From positions 1,240,001 to 1,304,000 of the forward strand of contig NC_067196.1 in the NCBI RefSeq assembly GCF_000699445.3: a DNA stretch of 64,000 nucleotides, given 5' to 3'. The position numbers and the translations under genes were made by a program. Source of the stretch: Schistosoma haematobium (lineage: Eukaryota > Platyhelminthes > Trematoda > Strigeidida > Schistosomatidae). How positions within the stretch are numbered: the stretch's first letter is position 1; the number at the start of each line of letters is the position of its first letter. The notes beneath the pieces were generated by a model. That model was not told the DNA's origin. It saw only the letters and a program-made list of their open reading frames with translations, and searched no databases. Shown here piece after piece: positions 48,494 to 59,669 of the stretch.

Positions 48494-48800
48494 CAATTCA
48501 TGAATCAATTGAAGCTACACCACCATAGAAAACCTGGAAGCACTGAATAGCCGTTTTATCCTAGTATGGGACCCCTCAGTAGTGTGCGCACATTCATGAT
48601 CCCGCCTGGCGAGATTCGAACCCAAGTCTCGCACACAAGCGCTTAACCTCTAGACCACTGAGCTGATCATGAATGCGCACTGGTGAAGAGTACCATACTA
48701 CGACAAAACAACCATCTAGTGATCCCATGTTTTCCATGATGATCTAACTTCAATGGACTCATGATCTCAACTATTAAAATGACTATAATATCCACAAAAC
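48494..48800. mobile_element. SINE-B fold-back, two decayed hammerheads
   Basis: Left end TTCATGAATCAATTGAAGC; minus-strand head (AGATTCGAACCC, CGCTTAACCTCTAGACC); right arm with a second ribozyme scrap and end CTCATGATCTCAAC. Both cores are mutated. Confidence 0.7.
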
Positions 48801-48812
48801 CCCTTATGATAT

Positions 48813-48834
48813 ATATTATTATTATTATTATTAC
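48813..48834. repeat. (ATT)n microsatellite
   Basis: About seven ATT units adjoining the SINE-B tail. Confidence 0.8.
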
Positions 48835-49219
48835 TGTTTTATCAGAAAAGCACAATTCACAATATGAATAAAACAAAGTATTCCAAAAATATTCTTATGT
48901 TAATAAGATAAAGAAATAGGTGAATATGATCACAGTGAATGAGAAAACAAAACAAGTAGAAATTACCATTTAACATAAAAAAAACACACCTGAATATCCA
49001 CTTGAGAGAGAGATACACAGAGAGAACACAAGAAAAATGATGAAAAATGATACTATGATAGCATGAAATGAAAAATATTCATTAGTCAACTACCACCTTA
49101 TAACAACAACAAAAAAAAATCTCAACAAAATGGATAAAAAGCGAATTACAAATGTGAGTATTGTGACAGAATTCTGACAGTGTTTGTGTAAATCAACTTC
49201 ATCCTCATCATCGACTTTA

Positions 49220-49450
49220 TCAACACCAGAAAAATGGGAACCATAAGAATGGAGACCACATAAGTGTACCAGCTGCTAAACCTAATAAAGCTGCATCACC
49301 AAAACCATAACCACATCCACAATAATAACCATGTCGACAATGACATGGAATTTCATTTCCATCACCAAGGATAATTGTACGCGATCCATCAGGATGTTCA
49401 ATAATCTGTCGTGGCATTATATATTCACCATCTGAACCACGGTATATAAT
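49220..49450 (-). CDS. PLEKHB2: Evectin exon 4 (C-terminal anchor, stop)
   Basis: Acceptor TATTTCCCATAG, stop TGA at 49222-49220. Encodes IIYRGSDGEYIMPRQIIEH, a Cys-rich stretch and the hydrophobic C-tail. Taken alone it looks like a 65-aa ORF, but the frame is open back to the acceptor. Confidence 0.9.
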   Translation of the reverse strand: MIYRGSDGEYIMPRQIIEHPDGSRTIILGDGNEIPCHCRHGYYCGCGYGFGDAALLGLAAGTLMWSPFLWFPFFWC

Positions 49451-52400
49451 CTATGGGAAATAATTAAATTATAGACATTTCAATATATTTATATATTCGA
49501 CTGAGTATAAAATAAAACAAGATAGGTCATTTTAAGTAATCAATATAAAATGACGACGGTTAGAAATTTATATGTTGTCACTCTACAAAAATGATCAATT
49601 TAATCATATGATCCGATAACTTGCACAGACATCAATAACTAACCAAAGTTAATCACGTTGGTGAGTAATCAAAAGAACACCATTATAGTGTAATTGCACA
49701 TTGATTATAAGCAAAGATGGATAGTGGAATCTAGGACGCACGTTTCGTCCTATTTGGAACTTGTCAGCTGGATGTATCTACATCTCAGAGTTGATATTCA
49801 CTCTGAGACTTGAACCCAGTACTGTTCGCTTCAAATGCCATCGTGTTATCTACTTAGCTACTGAGTGCCGATGCTTATAATTTAAGCCAATACGCACAGT
49901 ATGCACATATGCCAATAAGAAACTGATCAATTGCAGTTCTAAATAACAATGGAAAGATTCAAGTTAACAATATCAAGTGAATTTATGATTAACAATATTT
50001 TGGATAAGTAATATGTTATTAGTCCGAATGTTTCCCGAAAGGTATGATCTCATCAGAATTCATGTTTTTAGATGCTAGAAAGAGAGGCTATATAACACTA
50101 CCATGAGTACTTGAATTTCAAAGATTATTTTGCAGGTTTACTTAATTTGATGAGAATAAATCTTAATACATTATCTATCAAATGCCTCTAACAAACATCT
50201 ATTACACTTTAAAGTTATGTACCAATCCAAAAGTGAATGGGATTATCAGCAGTATGAGGTGAAGATGTACTCAGCATTACAAACTATCAACAAGAACTGA
50301 ATGAACAAAAAACAATGCGAAGGCAGATATCAGTCAAAATATTGATTAAATATCCTGTCGGCCCATGTTGTCTTAGTATATGAACTACTTTGACAGAACA
50401 GAAAGTTTATGTCAAAAATAAGGATATCATTTTAGCTTTTGTATAAGAGTTTTATTTGTTCACCATAACAAAACATACTTCATATGCTGGTAATACAATA
50501 CCTTCAAACTAAGTAAAATTAGCTTAAGTAGATCCACGTTTCACAGTGTGGGGATTGTTCACTATTTAGTTTCTTTATTTTTGTTACATTTGTGCACCAT
50601 CATGAGTAGCAGATGAAATCCCTAGATAATTGTTGAAAGGGGAATTATCACTTATGGTATGTTAAAGAAACTGAAGATTCAGATTAATCTGACATATTAC
50701 CTGACTATGATGAGCTTACCAAAATCTTAAGAAACTTCATTTCATGTAACTTCCTTTATTTATCAGGATTATCAAATAATTCTATCCTGTCACCTATATT
50801 TGCTCTGAATCAAGTTCCTAAGCCTATCCACTAATTTATTAACTATATGATGTTTTAATCAACTATCTGTTAATTAATACTAGTTATTATCAAGCTCACT
50901 ACTTTTTGGAACGTCTTGTCAAGAATTAATTTGTGTAGACCAAGAAATTGATTGCTTCTTTACCAAGAAAAATGACTTCAACTTACTGGTCATACAGCAA
51001 TTTGCGTAAAAGTAAGTTACCATACCTTTCCTGATATTATTCAACTAATGGAGTGAAAAGAGGTGAAGCTTGAGCCTATTGACAACATTTGATTTGTAGA
51101 TGTACTTATATCACTGTAACGAATTTCTCCAAGAACAACTTTTATATTTTATCACAGTGAACGTCATGGGAAATTTGATGTTTATTTCCATTTATTCAAA
51201 GTAAAAACTGCATCTGCAGCGCTACTATGATTTTATAAAGCTGTACTGAAGATGCTTTCTATACCCATAGCAAAGGACTTTTCAATGAGGAATTAGGTTT
51301 ATGGCGCAGTGACACTACCAGACAGAAATTATATGTATACCCTTTCCATGTTAGGTTACAATATAAAGGAAATACAGGATTAACAGTATTCATTATGGAC
51401 CTGTTGCTTACAGGTACTTCCCGCATTCCTCCAGAAGCTTGGTATAAAGGAACTGTGGTTTCAGCAGGACATGCGTATTGATAGTAGTTTGTGCCATCTG
51501 TATATCCTGGTGGTGGAGCTTCTGGAGGTGGCATACGAACTCGATAGCGAGGTATGGACATCCCTTTTACTTCAGATAAAGCAAGACGCCATACTACTGC
51601 GTCATCAGGTGACTGGGCGCAGAAATACCAATTAGATTCATCTGTCCTGAGGCCGAAAATGCACTCGCTAGAACGATCTTTAGGTGGATCGATATTTCGC
51701 TACAAAAACAGAGGAGAGATTAAAAAGATTAAAATTCAAAGAGTACTGTGATAGTTGAGTTTTGAGTAACGAAATAGGTACTATAACGGACAGAATCGAA
51801 AAAGGTACTAATACAATATTGAAATGAACAAACAATGTTCTAAGTTACCCATATTTTGACAGGATGCCCAAAACGTATGGTTGGTTGTTTTTATATAGAA
51901 GAAATGCGTAAGAGACTATTTTCGACTACTTAGACGAAAATATTACTTGAGTTATTTTGTCAAGGACAGCCAGCAAGGTTTTGTGTTGTTTACCACTCAT
52001 CAACATAATTATACGGTCTAGTGAGCACAGACCGTAATTGAATAACGTAAGCGCTTCAGCTTGACTCAAGAGGTTTATAAGACTACATTTTTTCAACGTC
52101 CCTATCAGACGAATTGGATTGCATACATTATTTATCATTGATTAATGACATCTCCAAACACTTCAAGTGATATCAATTGCAAAGCAGTTCCAGAGAATAT
52201 TCTGGTGAGGATAACTTTGGGCAAAGAAGGCTAAATGTGAACATAAACATACATGACGAGAACGTGGATCTAGCGAAATTAACTGATACATCTTGCAACA
52301 ATTTCTAGTAACCACATATCACTCTTATTTGGACGATGCCATCTAGTATATGTTCAAGGCAAAACTAATGTCGCCAAAATTAACTGACATAAATGATCTC

Positions 52401-55400
52401 TAAAAAGTGATGTCAATTGGACCAGTCATAAAAAGGAGATATGAAAGAATGAGTCATAACACGGAGAAAAAAATACATGAAATGCATAGTTTTTGCACCA
52501 CTAATGAGCTTCCCTGTATTCAGAATGAGTTACTGTTTTAAAATTAAAGAATGTTTGGTAAGGGAATTCATTAACGTGACTAAAAAGCTTTTTTCCTCGG
52601 AAACCTTTATATGTGTACAAATAACTGTCCAACTGCCTCCACACTTCTATGTTATTAATGTGGACCCTACTAATAAAATCTACGGGTTCGTTGGTAGATA
52701 ATGACTTTACACTGATATCGTAATCTTTCAGGAAAAAACACTGTAGACTCCCGTCTTCAGTACACACTGTGGTCCCTGTATGAACGCATCATTTTTATTA
52801 TCGAAAAAACTGTAGATGCCAGTGTCGCTTTTTATCTCGAATTCTAAAAAACACTACAATTAAATCAAAAACCATTTACCCAATCCCATTCCAACTTCCT
52901 ATTGCATACTCGCTCTGGAGATAGCCAATTACAGTATTCTCATTAAAATGGCTCATAGATCTATCCATCTATCTATAACAAGTGTTTTGTCGATATCGAG
53001 GAATTTAAGTTAGATCTAAGCATGACCTCGAAGTGTAGATATCAACCCTGATTGATTCGGCAACATAGTTTAGTTTAACAGTGTCCGATAAATGAAGATA
53101 CGCTACTATACAAGTCGTTTATGAAAAGTTAGCGAGTAAACGTTTCTCCAGAAAATGCGATTTCACAATCAAAAGGCAAATGAGCAATGTTTTACCATTA
53201 TTTCGTCTCGTACTACCACTTAATAGTATCATTTCAGCAACGTATTCAGAATCGAGGAAATAATTTAGTCTACGCTACTACGTTATGTAGAATTATACGA
53301 TCTGTTAACTCATGAGCAACACAGGTTTCGAAAGACATTTATGCTTGATTAATTTATTAGTTGAGATAGAAAATTGGACAAGCAAAGCTATCGCTTTGTC
53401 TGTTGACGTAATGTTCATGGATTTTATCAGTATATTTGGAAAGATATCTTACTCACGGTCTCCAGCTTTGGAATAACAAATGCTATACAAGAGTGGACAA
53501 GGAACTTTCTATGTCCACAGATAGAATGAGGGTAAATGGGAACTGGTTAAAAAGTGTATATAAAGGCACAATATTAGGTTTTATATATATATATGTCAAA
53601 AAATTACCAAGACTGTCTAAGTCATCGACACCTGTTTGCGGATAATGTTAAACTTTAAAAAACAATACTTAGTGGGAGTGATCATCTTGATCTCCAAGTT
53701 GACTTTAACGAACTATTTAGATGGTCTAAAAATTGGGATTTGGAGACTAATCCTAGAACAAACATTGGACGTGGCAACGGTACCCGGTATGCCACCGATC
53801 GCATATCGCTCCAAACGAGGCCTAGGAGTAACTGAGTCATGACTTAGAAGCAACTGTGAGTCGCAATGCACCAGCTCCCAGAGGTATCCGAGTGTTATGG
53901 TCACTTGGCTGAGCATTCAAATTTTTTTATATATATATTTTAGACTTCAGACCACACCTAATGTGAGACCTAACTTGGAGCATTGGATTTGTTCGTCTAA
54001 TCCATGCCTTACCAAGGATGCCACCACACTCGATGGTGTTCAATGCGTAGGAACTAAGTTAATGACGAGTCTTTCTAAACTCTTCTACGATGAGTGATCA
54101 CGACGCTGGAACCTTCCCTCATTGTATAACGCGAGGTGACCTTGAATAGCAATTTGAGTATCAACATATAGTACCTTTTTGATGCCTGTAGAAATAATCA
54201 TCTTTGAGGTCACGGAAAGGTTTAAAATCGCGATCAAATAAACTCAATGGGATTTCGCTTTTCTAATCAAGGAGTCAATAGCTGGGACGCCCTACTTGGA
54301 CGACTATTATCAGGCCTATTAGTGAACACATTCCAGAAGTTTCATCTCTACTGGGAAATCCCGACCGAAGCTGCTACCTTGACGCGGTGGTCGGGCTTGC
54401 CTATCGTGATGACCCAACCGAGCTATATTGGCTGGAACATATGTTCCTGTAGGTTCTACCATGCCAGGCAGGTCGATTGGAGAACGGTAATACTAAAAGC
54501 AGCAACTCAAGGTCTGAGGGCGAAGTCGTACTGCTGACTGTAGAGGGGTGTGACAGCAGTGAGGTGTTTCCCTCGGACAACCAGCATCTGCAGCGATGTT
54601 GCCTTCCCACAAGGAGGAGTGAAGTTAGAAAAGCTCAACCCTAAAAATGTTACACCTCACCTTACCTCACGGATTTCCGTCTCCGGCGGTAAGGCCCTTT
54701 GAAGAACGGAGCTAACACATTAAAAACCTTCCACGAAAAGGCCGTGCGCGACCGGCCTTAAGCAGTCGTCTCTTGGGCTCTGCGGTCACGCTCCCAGGTC
54801 TTTAAGACCAACACTAATCCAATTTGCTTTTCAGGTTCCTCAAGAAATACCCTTCCACGGTGTGGGCAGTCAGGAAGTGATATCCTCTCGATTACTGCCT
54901 ATACTCTTATTACCTCTACCACTACGGGATTTGAATCGACTACTGCATCTCTGTGCTAATGTGGTAAGGCAACTCGAACTGATGTACGTACGTACGAAGT
55001 TCTACGTTGTTACTGACTGACTGACTACTGGGAAACAAGTTGCAAGAATACAGATCAACCAACCTACTTTATTCGTTCTGAAAACTGAAGACATCCACTC
55101 ATAATTCCACAAACGTATACCAGGTGTTAGTCAGTCAAACAGGTAGGATGTAATATCTGCCGTGGCTTATCTGCACATCAAATTAATTGCTTTTCGTTTA
55201 ATTATATTTCACAGACGTACGCCAACCTTAGTTCATATGATTTGTAAGAGTCAACAGACATCTATATGTAAATTCTCATAAACAACTCATACTAGTAACC
55301 GAAATTAAATATTAGAGGGCTTCAACTTTTTGAAATACCAATCCTTATAATTATCTGTAAGAACCACTATAGACGCAATATATTATCAGAGCTAACTTAA

Positions 55401-56920
55401 AAACATAGTGATATACTTAAGCTTTAGCATAAATTTCCATTAACTTACGTGACCAGATAGAATTTCTCTGCATATTCGTGGAACATTAATAGTCGCTTTC
55501 GCTACATAATCATCCTTACTTTCAAAGTACCGCAGCTCACCATTCCCATAAAGAACTAGCCATGCCGGTTTCCAACGTTTTAAAAAAGTACCTTTGAAAA
55601 TAAGCTAAATAATTCTATAACCCAAACCTACTGAGACGAAGAACAGAGTCGGCTTTCAAGATGTTTATGGATGATGCCATCATCAGCTGATCGCACGTGA
55701 ACTAAAACAACCACTTCCTAGTTAGCCTTAAGTTGACACCAGTGGTTAAGTGTTCAATTGACAGAAAGAGGAAAAGTTTGTAAATTAAGTAAAAGATATC
55801 CGATGTCATACAAAGATGTCTTACGGTGCAATCATCAAATTGGCTACTGGGGAGAAACGCCCAACCAGTGGGATTTGGTTGCGTATCGAAGACTGGTTTA
55901 GTTATACGACTTACACAACTCCAAGTATAGGTCAGTGGTTTTATTCTTAGGGCCACTGGTGTCATTAATTTGGTCTCTGTTATTCTTTTTTCTCATTAGT
56001 AACAATGCCTTGCTGCCTTCAAAAACTAGGAAGGTCACACTCTCATTTCATGAAGTCCACTCTCTTCAAACTAATTTCAAACGATAATCTATAGCCGTCC
56101 TTCCACTTCAGCCATTGCTTCACGCCTTAAAAGTCCTATGACATGTTTCTCAAACCAAACGTCAGCTGAACTGCCATTACGCCACTGCTAGAAGCCTACC
56201 ATAACTTTTATCTATACCTCATCTGTTTATACATCACTTTGTTACTGTATTTCATCAACCAACCAAATCGCCCATACTTCATCGAACACCTGTGTACAGG
56301 AAATTGAGATTGTAACGCCTGCATTAGGCGCTTCTCTGTATGAGGAGGCAAGTGATCAACATAACTTGTCATGACAAGATTTCCTAAGGATGTGTTTTAC
56401 AAGTACTTTCAAGATAGCAAAGATATTCGGCCCAGGCGGATTGTTTAGGTCGCGTTATCCTCTCCAGGCTGAACAGTGTAGCGGCAAATAAATCCTCAAA
56501 ATAAATAGCTCCGCGAGTCTTCGACACTGGATGCTGACCACATTAGCTTTAATGGACTCACCTAGCTGAAGACGCTCGGTTATGCATCCGCACTAGATCA
56601 CGAGTGGGAACACCGTGCTCAACAACTGCAATCGCTAGCCAGATTAGATCAGATGGTCCTCGATATATTGATAGCTTATAAAATATATCCTCAAACCTCT
56701 TCGCTTCTGTCCTTTGATTTCACTTTGTGAGTACGATTCATATTAGATGTTATGGAGACAGACCTGACAAAGCTTATATTGTAAATAGTTAATAATGTTA
56801 TTTGTATTTATTTTGTAAGTTTTTCACTCTATGTACATTTGTCAATAAATGACTATACGCATTTTTTAAGTAAATGACCTTGAACTCACTTTTCCTTTGT
56901 ATAACTACATAGCGTGACAT
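49220..56920 (-). CDS. PLEKHB2: Evectin, PH-domain protein (PLEKHB1/2-like)
   Basis: Four exons on the minus strand: 56920-56890, 55591-55449, 51699-51412 and 49450-49220, all with AG/GT borders; junction phases 1, 0, 0. Joined: 230 aa, close to the ~222 aa of vertebrate evectin-2. Residues 1-105 form a PH domain (KSTFLKRWKPAWLVLYGNGE, then ESNWYFCAQSPDDAVVWRLA as the C-terminal helix with its Trp). A proline/tyrosine-rich linker follows, then a C-terminal hydrophobic anchor (DAALLGLAAGTLMW, ending FFWC). Family knowledge: evectins are C-tail-anchored proteins of recycling endosomes and post-Golgi membranes; the evectin-2 PH domain binds phosphatidylserine, and the basic residues of the first loop (R9, R16, K18 here) look conserved. 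Unusual: a cysteine-rich stretch (CHCRHGYYCGCGYG) before the anchor. Introns hold a SINE-A and LINE remnants. The symbol is by resemblance only. Confidence 0.88.
49706..49990 (-). mobile_element. SINE-A (SM-alpha-like)
   Basis: Best-preserved SINE-A ends: the minus strand has a canonical stem I (ATCCAG ... CTAGAT) and GGACGAAACGTGCGTC, but the core is CTGACAA, so an essential G is lost. The head follows. In the last evectin intron. Confidence 0.75.
49991..51411. other. Evectin intron 3, no other feature
   Basis: AT-rich sequence without a recognised repeat or ORF. Confidence 0.5.
51412..51699 (-). CDS. PLEKHB2: Evectin exon 3 (PH C-terminus and linker)
   Basis: Acceptor CTGTTTTTGTAG, donor GTAAGCAA; 96 codons, phase 0. 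Contains the closing PH helix and a Pro/Tyr-rich segment (MPPPEAPPPGYTDGTNYYQY). Confidence 0.9.
51700..53370. other. Evectin intron 2, first part: unassigned ORFs
   Basis: Two minus-strand ORFs (51926-52138 and 52501-52767) with no motif I recognise; the latter is probably retroelement debris. Confidence 0.4.
53370..53900 (+). mobile_element. Reverse-transcriptase fragment (CR1/Jockey-like), decayed
   Basis: Broken frames read RVNGNWLKSVYKGTILGFIY and then KLPRLSKSS, followed in another frame by FADNVKL, resembling the G-x-VLGP-x-LF ... NDLP ... FADD-x-KL blocks of such RTs; the second Asp is N. Inside evectin intron 2. Confidence 0.45.
54385..55025 (+). mobile_element. LINE-B internally deleted derivative (5' UTR joined to 3' tail)
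   Basis: 54385-54880 matches the 5' UTR of the LINE at 41190-42030. From about 54910 the sequence is the 3' UTR (CTGCATCTCTGTGCTAATG ... TGACTGACTGACTA) as at 427-560 on the minus strand. The whole coding part is absent. Confidence 0.7.
55449..55591 (-). CDS. PLEKHB2: Evectin exon 2 (PH-domain core)
   Basis: Acceptor TTATTTTCAAAG, donor GTAAGTTA. Encodes the first strands of the PH domain (TFLKRWKPAWLVLYGNGE ... ATINVPRICREILSGH). Confidence 0.9.
55592..56474. other. Evectin intron 1, no other feature
   Basis: A minus-strand ORF at 55702-55965 has no motif; nothing else recognised. Confidence 0.5.
56475..56775. repeat. Dispersed repeat, copy 2 (possible solo LTR)
   Basis: Copy of 40762-41100. 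Lies about 115 bases on the downstream side of evectin exon 1. Confidence 0.6.
56890..56920 (-). CDS. PLEKHB2: Evectin exon 1
   Basis: ATG at 56920; reads MSRYVVIQRK plus one base, then donor GTGAGTTC. The junction codon AGT (Ser) gives RKSTFLKRW, matching the RQSTILKRW of vertebrate evectins, which is the reason for choosing this exon. Confidence 0.75.
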
Positions 56921-57524
56921 ACTGTGGCTTGTTAACAAATACATTGCCACACGCATATCCCTCGTTCTATTTTCGTTTGTGATTGAATTAACTGAAATCT
57001 AAATCAAATATTGACTACATTTATAGACTGTAAGTGGGAATATACCATACCTTACATTGGATTACACTACTGGAGAGTTCTTCAACCTGATTGGAATTAC
57101 CAAGCATTTATAATTGTGGATTTACAGAACCAGACCCAATCTGGACACTCATCAACTTGGTGAACTTAAGTAAAGTCCCAATTTTCTATTGTATTTGTAA
57201 CAATTAACAATATTATTTACTCTTAATAACTTGGTTAATACTTTTTCACGTTCATATTTGTCTGGTCCACCACAGTGTTACCACTTAAAGTGTTGTCAAA
57301 CTCCAAATATCTGTAGCATCTTCAACAGCTTGGTTGTGTAGCTTTACCTCTGTCCAAGACTTTTTCTCAAAGTCTCATGTGTGTAACCATGTATGTCCAT
57401 TTCGTTTCACAGCAGCACTGAGCAGAAGTGCACTATGAAAGCTCAAACACAGATAATGAAGCTAATAGGATGAAGAACAGAGATTGAAATAGAACAATCA
57501 TGAAAAATACTACCAGCTGTCTAG
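56921..57524. other. Region upstream of evectin, no gene seen
   Basis: AT-rich; would contain the evectin promoter. No confident TATA box. 57240-57320 has words similar to the end of the 40.76-kb repeat (ACTCCAAATATCTGTAGCATC). Confidence 0.4.
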
Positions 57525-58275
57525 TGCCCCTTTGGGCTGAGCTTTATCTTGGCAATCAACAGGTGGTGACCTGAAGCTATGTCATCTCCTGTCCTGGTTC
57601 TCAAGTCCTCTACTTTCCTTCTGAATTTTTAACTGATGCAAATGTGATCGATTTACTTCTCTTTAGTGTGGTGTGGTCAAACCCGCTCTGCTTACTGTAT
57701 ACATTAGTGTGGGAATATAGTGCCGCCTACAACCATTTTGTTGGACGCGCAGAAACTTACGAGTATCTCGCCATTCTCGTTCATTTCTCCTAGCCCATGT
57801 CGTCCCATGATATCTTCATAATTGTTGTAGTCTACTCCGACATTGACGTTTAGGTCTTCCATCAGGACTGTCAGGTCCCTTCCTGATCACTTCGCTATGA
57901 TCGATTGTAGTCTCTCATAGAACTGATCCTTATCGTCGTCAAAGCTACCAGTTGTGGGTGCGTAGCATTGGATAAAATTCATTGTAACCCCCACCTTTGT
58001 TTTGAAGGATGCCTTGATGATTCTGGATCGATGGGACTCCCATCCTATAAGTGCTTTTCGGGCTTCTTTGGATAGCATCAGTGAGACTGTCTGAGTATGT
58101 GGAGTATTTTCCTCTTCGTGAGCGGAGTATATGTGCATCTCTCCCGTATCTGCCCTTCGCTGTTCAACTTGAGTTCATTGGGTTTCGCTGATTCCGAGTA
58201 CTGTCAAGGCATATCTTCTTACTTCCATAACTATTTGACTAGTCCTCCTAGTCTTACACATTGCTCGGACGTTCT
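57525..58275 (-). mobile_element. RTE-clade LINE endonuclease fragment
   Basis: Minus strand: HEEENTPHTQTVSLMLSKEA, IIKASFKTKVGVTMNFIQCY and [17 protein letters not shown] in order, then NVNVGVDYNNYEDIMGRHGL. At least one stop. No reverse transcriptase follows. Confidence 0.85.
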
Positions 58276-58374
58276 ATGTATCAAAATTAATTACTAGTAC
58301 ATTGTGGAGATTATTAAGTCTTTGATTGAGGTCATGAACCGATTGATGTTAGACCACCTTTAGAAACCTAGAAA

Positions 58375-58418
58375 CACTGGACGGCCGTTTCGTCCTATTT
58401 TGGGACTCCTCAGCAGTG
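58375..58418 (-). ncRNA. Hammerhead ribozyme, left palindrome arm
   Basis: Minus strand: CACTG, CTGAGGA, GTCC/GGAC stem II, GAAAC, palindromic stem III ACGGCCGT, GTC triplet, CAGTG closing stem I. All invariant core bases are present. Confidence 0.85.
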
Positions 58419-58941
58419 CGCATCCACGATCCCGCGAGCGGGATTCAAACCCAGAGCCTTCGGTCTCGAGTGCGAACGCTTAACCTACTGGACCACTGAG
58501 CCGGCATCCAATGGTGATAGTGTCTAACATTAACGAATCCACGAAATTGCGCGACCACCTTCCATTGTACTGGGGTAGATACCTATCTCTACCCAACATG
58601 GATTAGCTCCACTGATCACGGCTTCTCACTAGAACTCCGAGAATTCCCTCACGAAGCTAGTCACTAGTGATCAGTGGAGCTAATCCATGTATATACTAGT
58701 AATCAACATGTGCTAATTCTTGGAGTTCTAGTGAGAAGCCGTGATCAGTGGAGCTAATCCATGTTGGGTAGAGATAGGTATCTACCCCAGTACAATGGAA
58801 GATGGTCGCGCAATTTCGTGGATTCGTTAATGTTAGACACTATCACCATTGGATGCCGGCTCAGTGGTCCAGTAGGTTAAGCGTTCGCACTCGAGACCGA
58901 AGGCTCTGGGTTTGAATCCCGCTCGCGGGATCGTGGATGCG

Positions 58942-58985
58942 CACTGCTGAGGAGTCCCAAAATAGGACGAAACGGCCGTCCAGTG
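58942..58985 (+). ncRNA. Hammerhead ribozyme, right palindrome arm
   Basis: The same intact ribozyme on the plus strand. Predicted cleavage after C58980. Confidence 0.85.
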
Positions 58986-59213
58986 TTTCTAGGTTTCTAA
59001 AGGTGGTCTAACATCAATCGGTTCACGATCTCAATCAAAAACTCAATATTAATTGTTGATTTGGTTGTTAGAATGAGCATCGGCTTCGTGACATCCGAGG
59101 AATCGCGTATTTCATAATTTTTCCTTCAACTTGGAGAGAAGAGTTCAAGTGGATTGCTCTAGTTAGCGTATTTTTGTATGATTGATTTCTATGGGACGGA
59201 GTTTCTGATTGTA

Positions 59214-59636
59214 TGTCCAACACTCCTCCTTAGCCCGGGATTTGGACCGGCAGTAAAATTATAAGAGCTATTGGCGTTGTATGCAGAGTTGTAGGATGAC
59301 AAAGTGTTAGCGGAAAATAGACTGGATTAAAGCAAGCTCAATGCACGATTACTTTGGTGCACGCTGATTGGCTAATTCTTATCCAATCAGCACTAGTCGA
59401 TAGTTGGACAATACTCTAGAATCTTCTCATGTAAAAAAACTATAAATATACTGACGTTTTCTCTATTGTGCTTCTGACTTGCTTCTTACTTCCATCTAAC
59501 CTTGTTATTTGGAATATAATCTCTTCCTGTTCAACCATGTTTTGATTTGGGGACTTGTCGAGTGAATCGGTGTCCGAGAATACTTAGCAATAGGAATAGC
59601 TGGGTCATAACCGTAAGAAAAGGGAGATATATAACA
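59214..59636 (+). repeat. 5' LTR of a Gypsy-type retrotransposon (approximate)
   Basis: Begins near TGTCCAACACTCC, has TATAAATA at about 59440, and ends near ATATATAACA just before TGGCGACGGGG, which resembles a primer-binding site. The 3' LTR is outside the window, so both limits are estimates. Confidence 0.55.
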
Positions 59637-59669
59637 GTGGCGACGGGGAAAAAGGAAAACAAATTCAAG

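Larger units (their letters stand above)
58321..59040. mobile_element. SINE-B giant palindrome (fold-back) with two intact hammerheads
   Basis: Arms 58321-58645 and 58714-59039 are near-perfect inverted copies around a ~68-base centre. Each arm contains the family end (TTTGATTGAG...), a hammerhead, a B-box-like GGGTTTGAATCCC, the head GGCTCAGTGGTCCAGTAGG, and extra sequence not seen in the short copies (GGGTAGAGATAGGTATC). Confidence 0.9.

Noticed and set aside
49220..49417. A 65-aa stand-alone small gene
   Set aside because: The frame continues upstream to a splice acceptor and matches the evectin C-terminus, so it is the last exon of a larger gene.
58852..58922. Possible genuine tRNA genes in the SINE heads
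   Set aside because: The A- and B-box-like parts are present but no proper acceptor stem forms by eye, and the same heads recur in many SINE copies.
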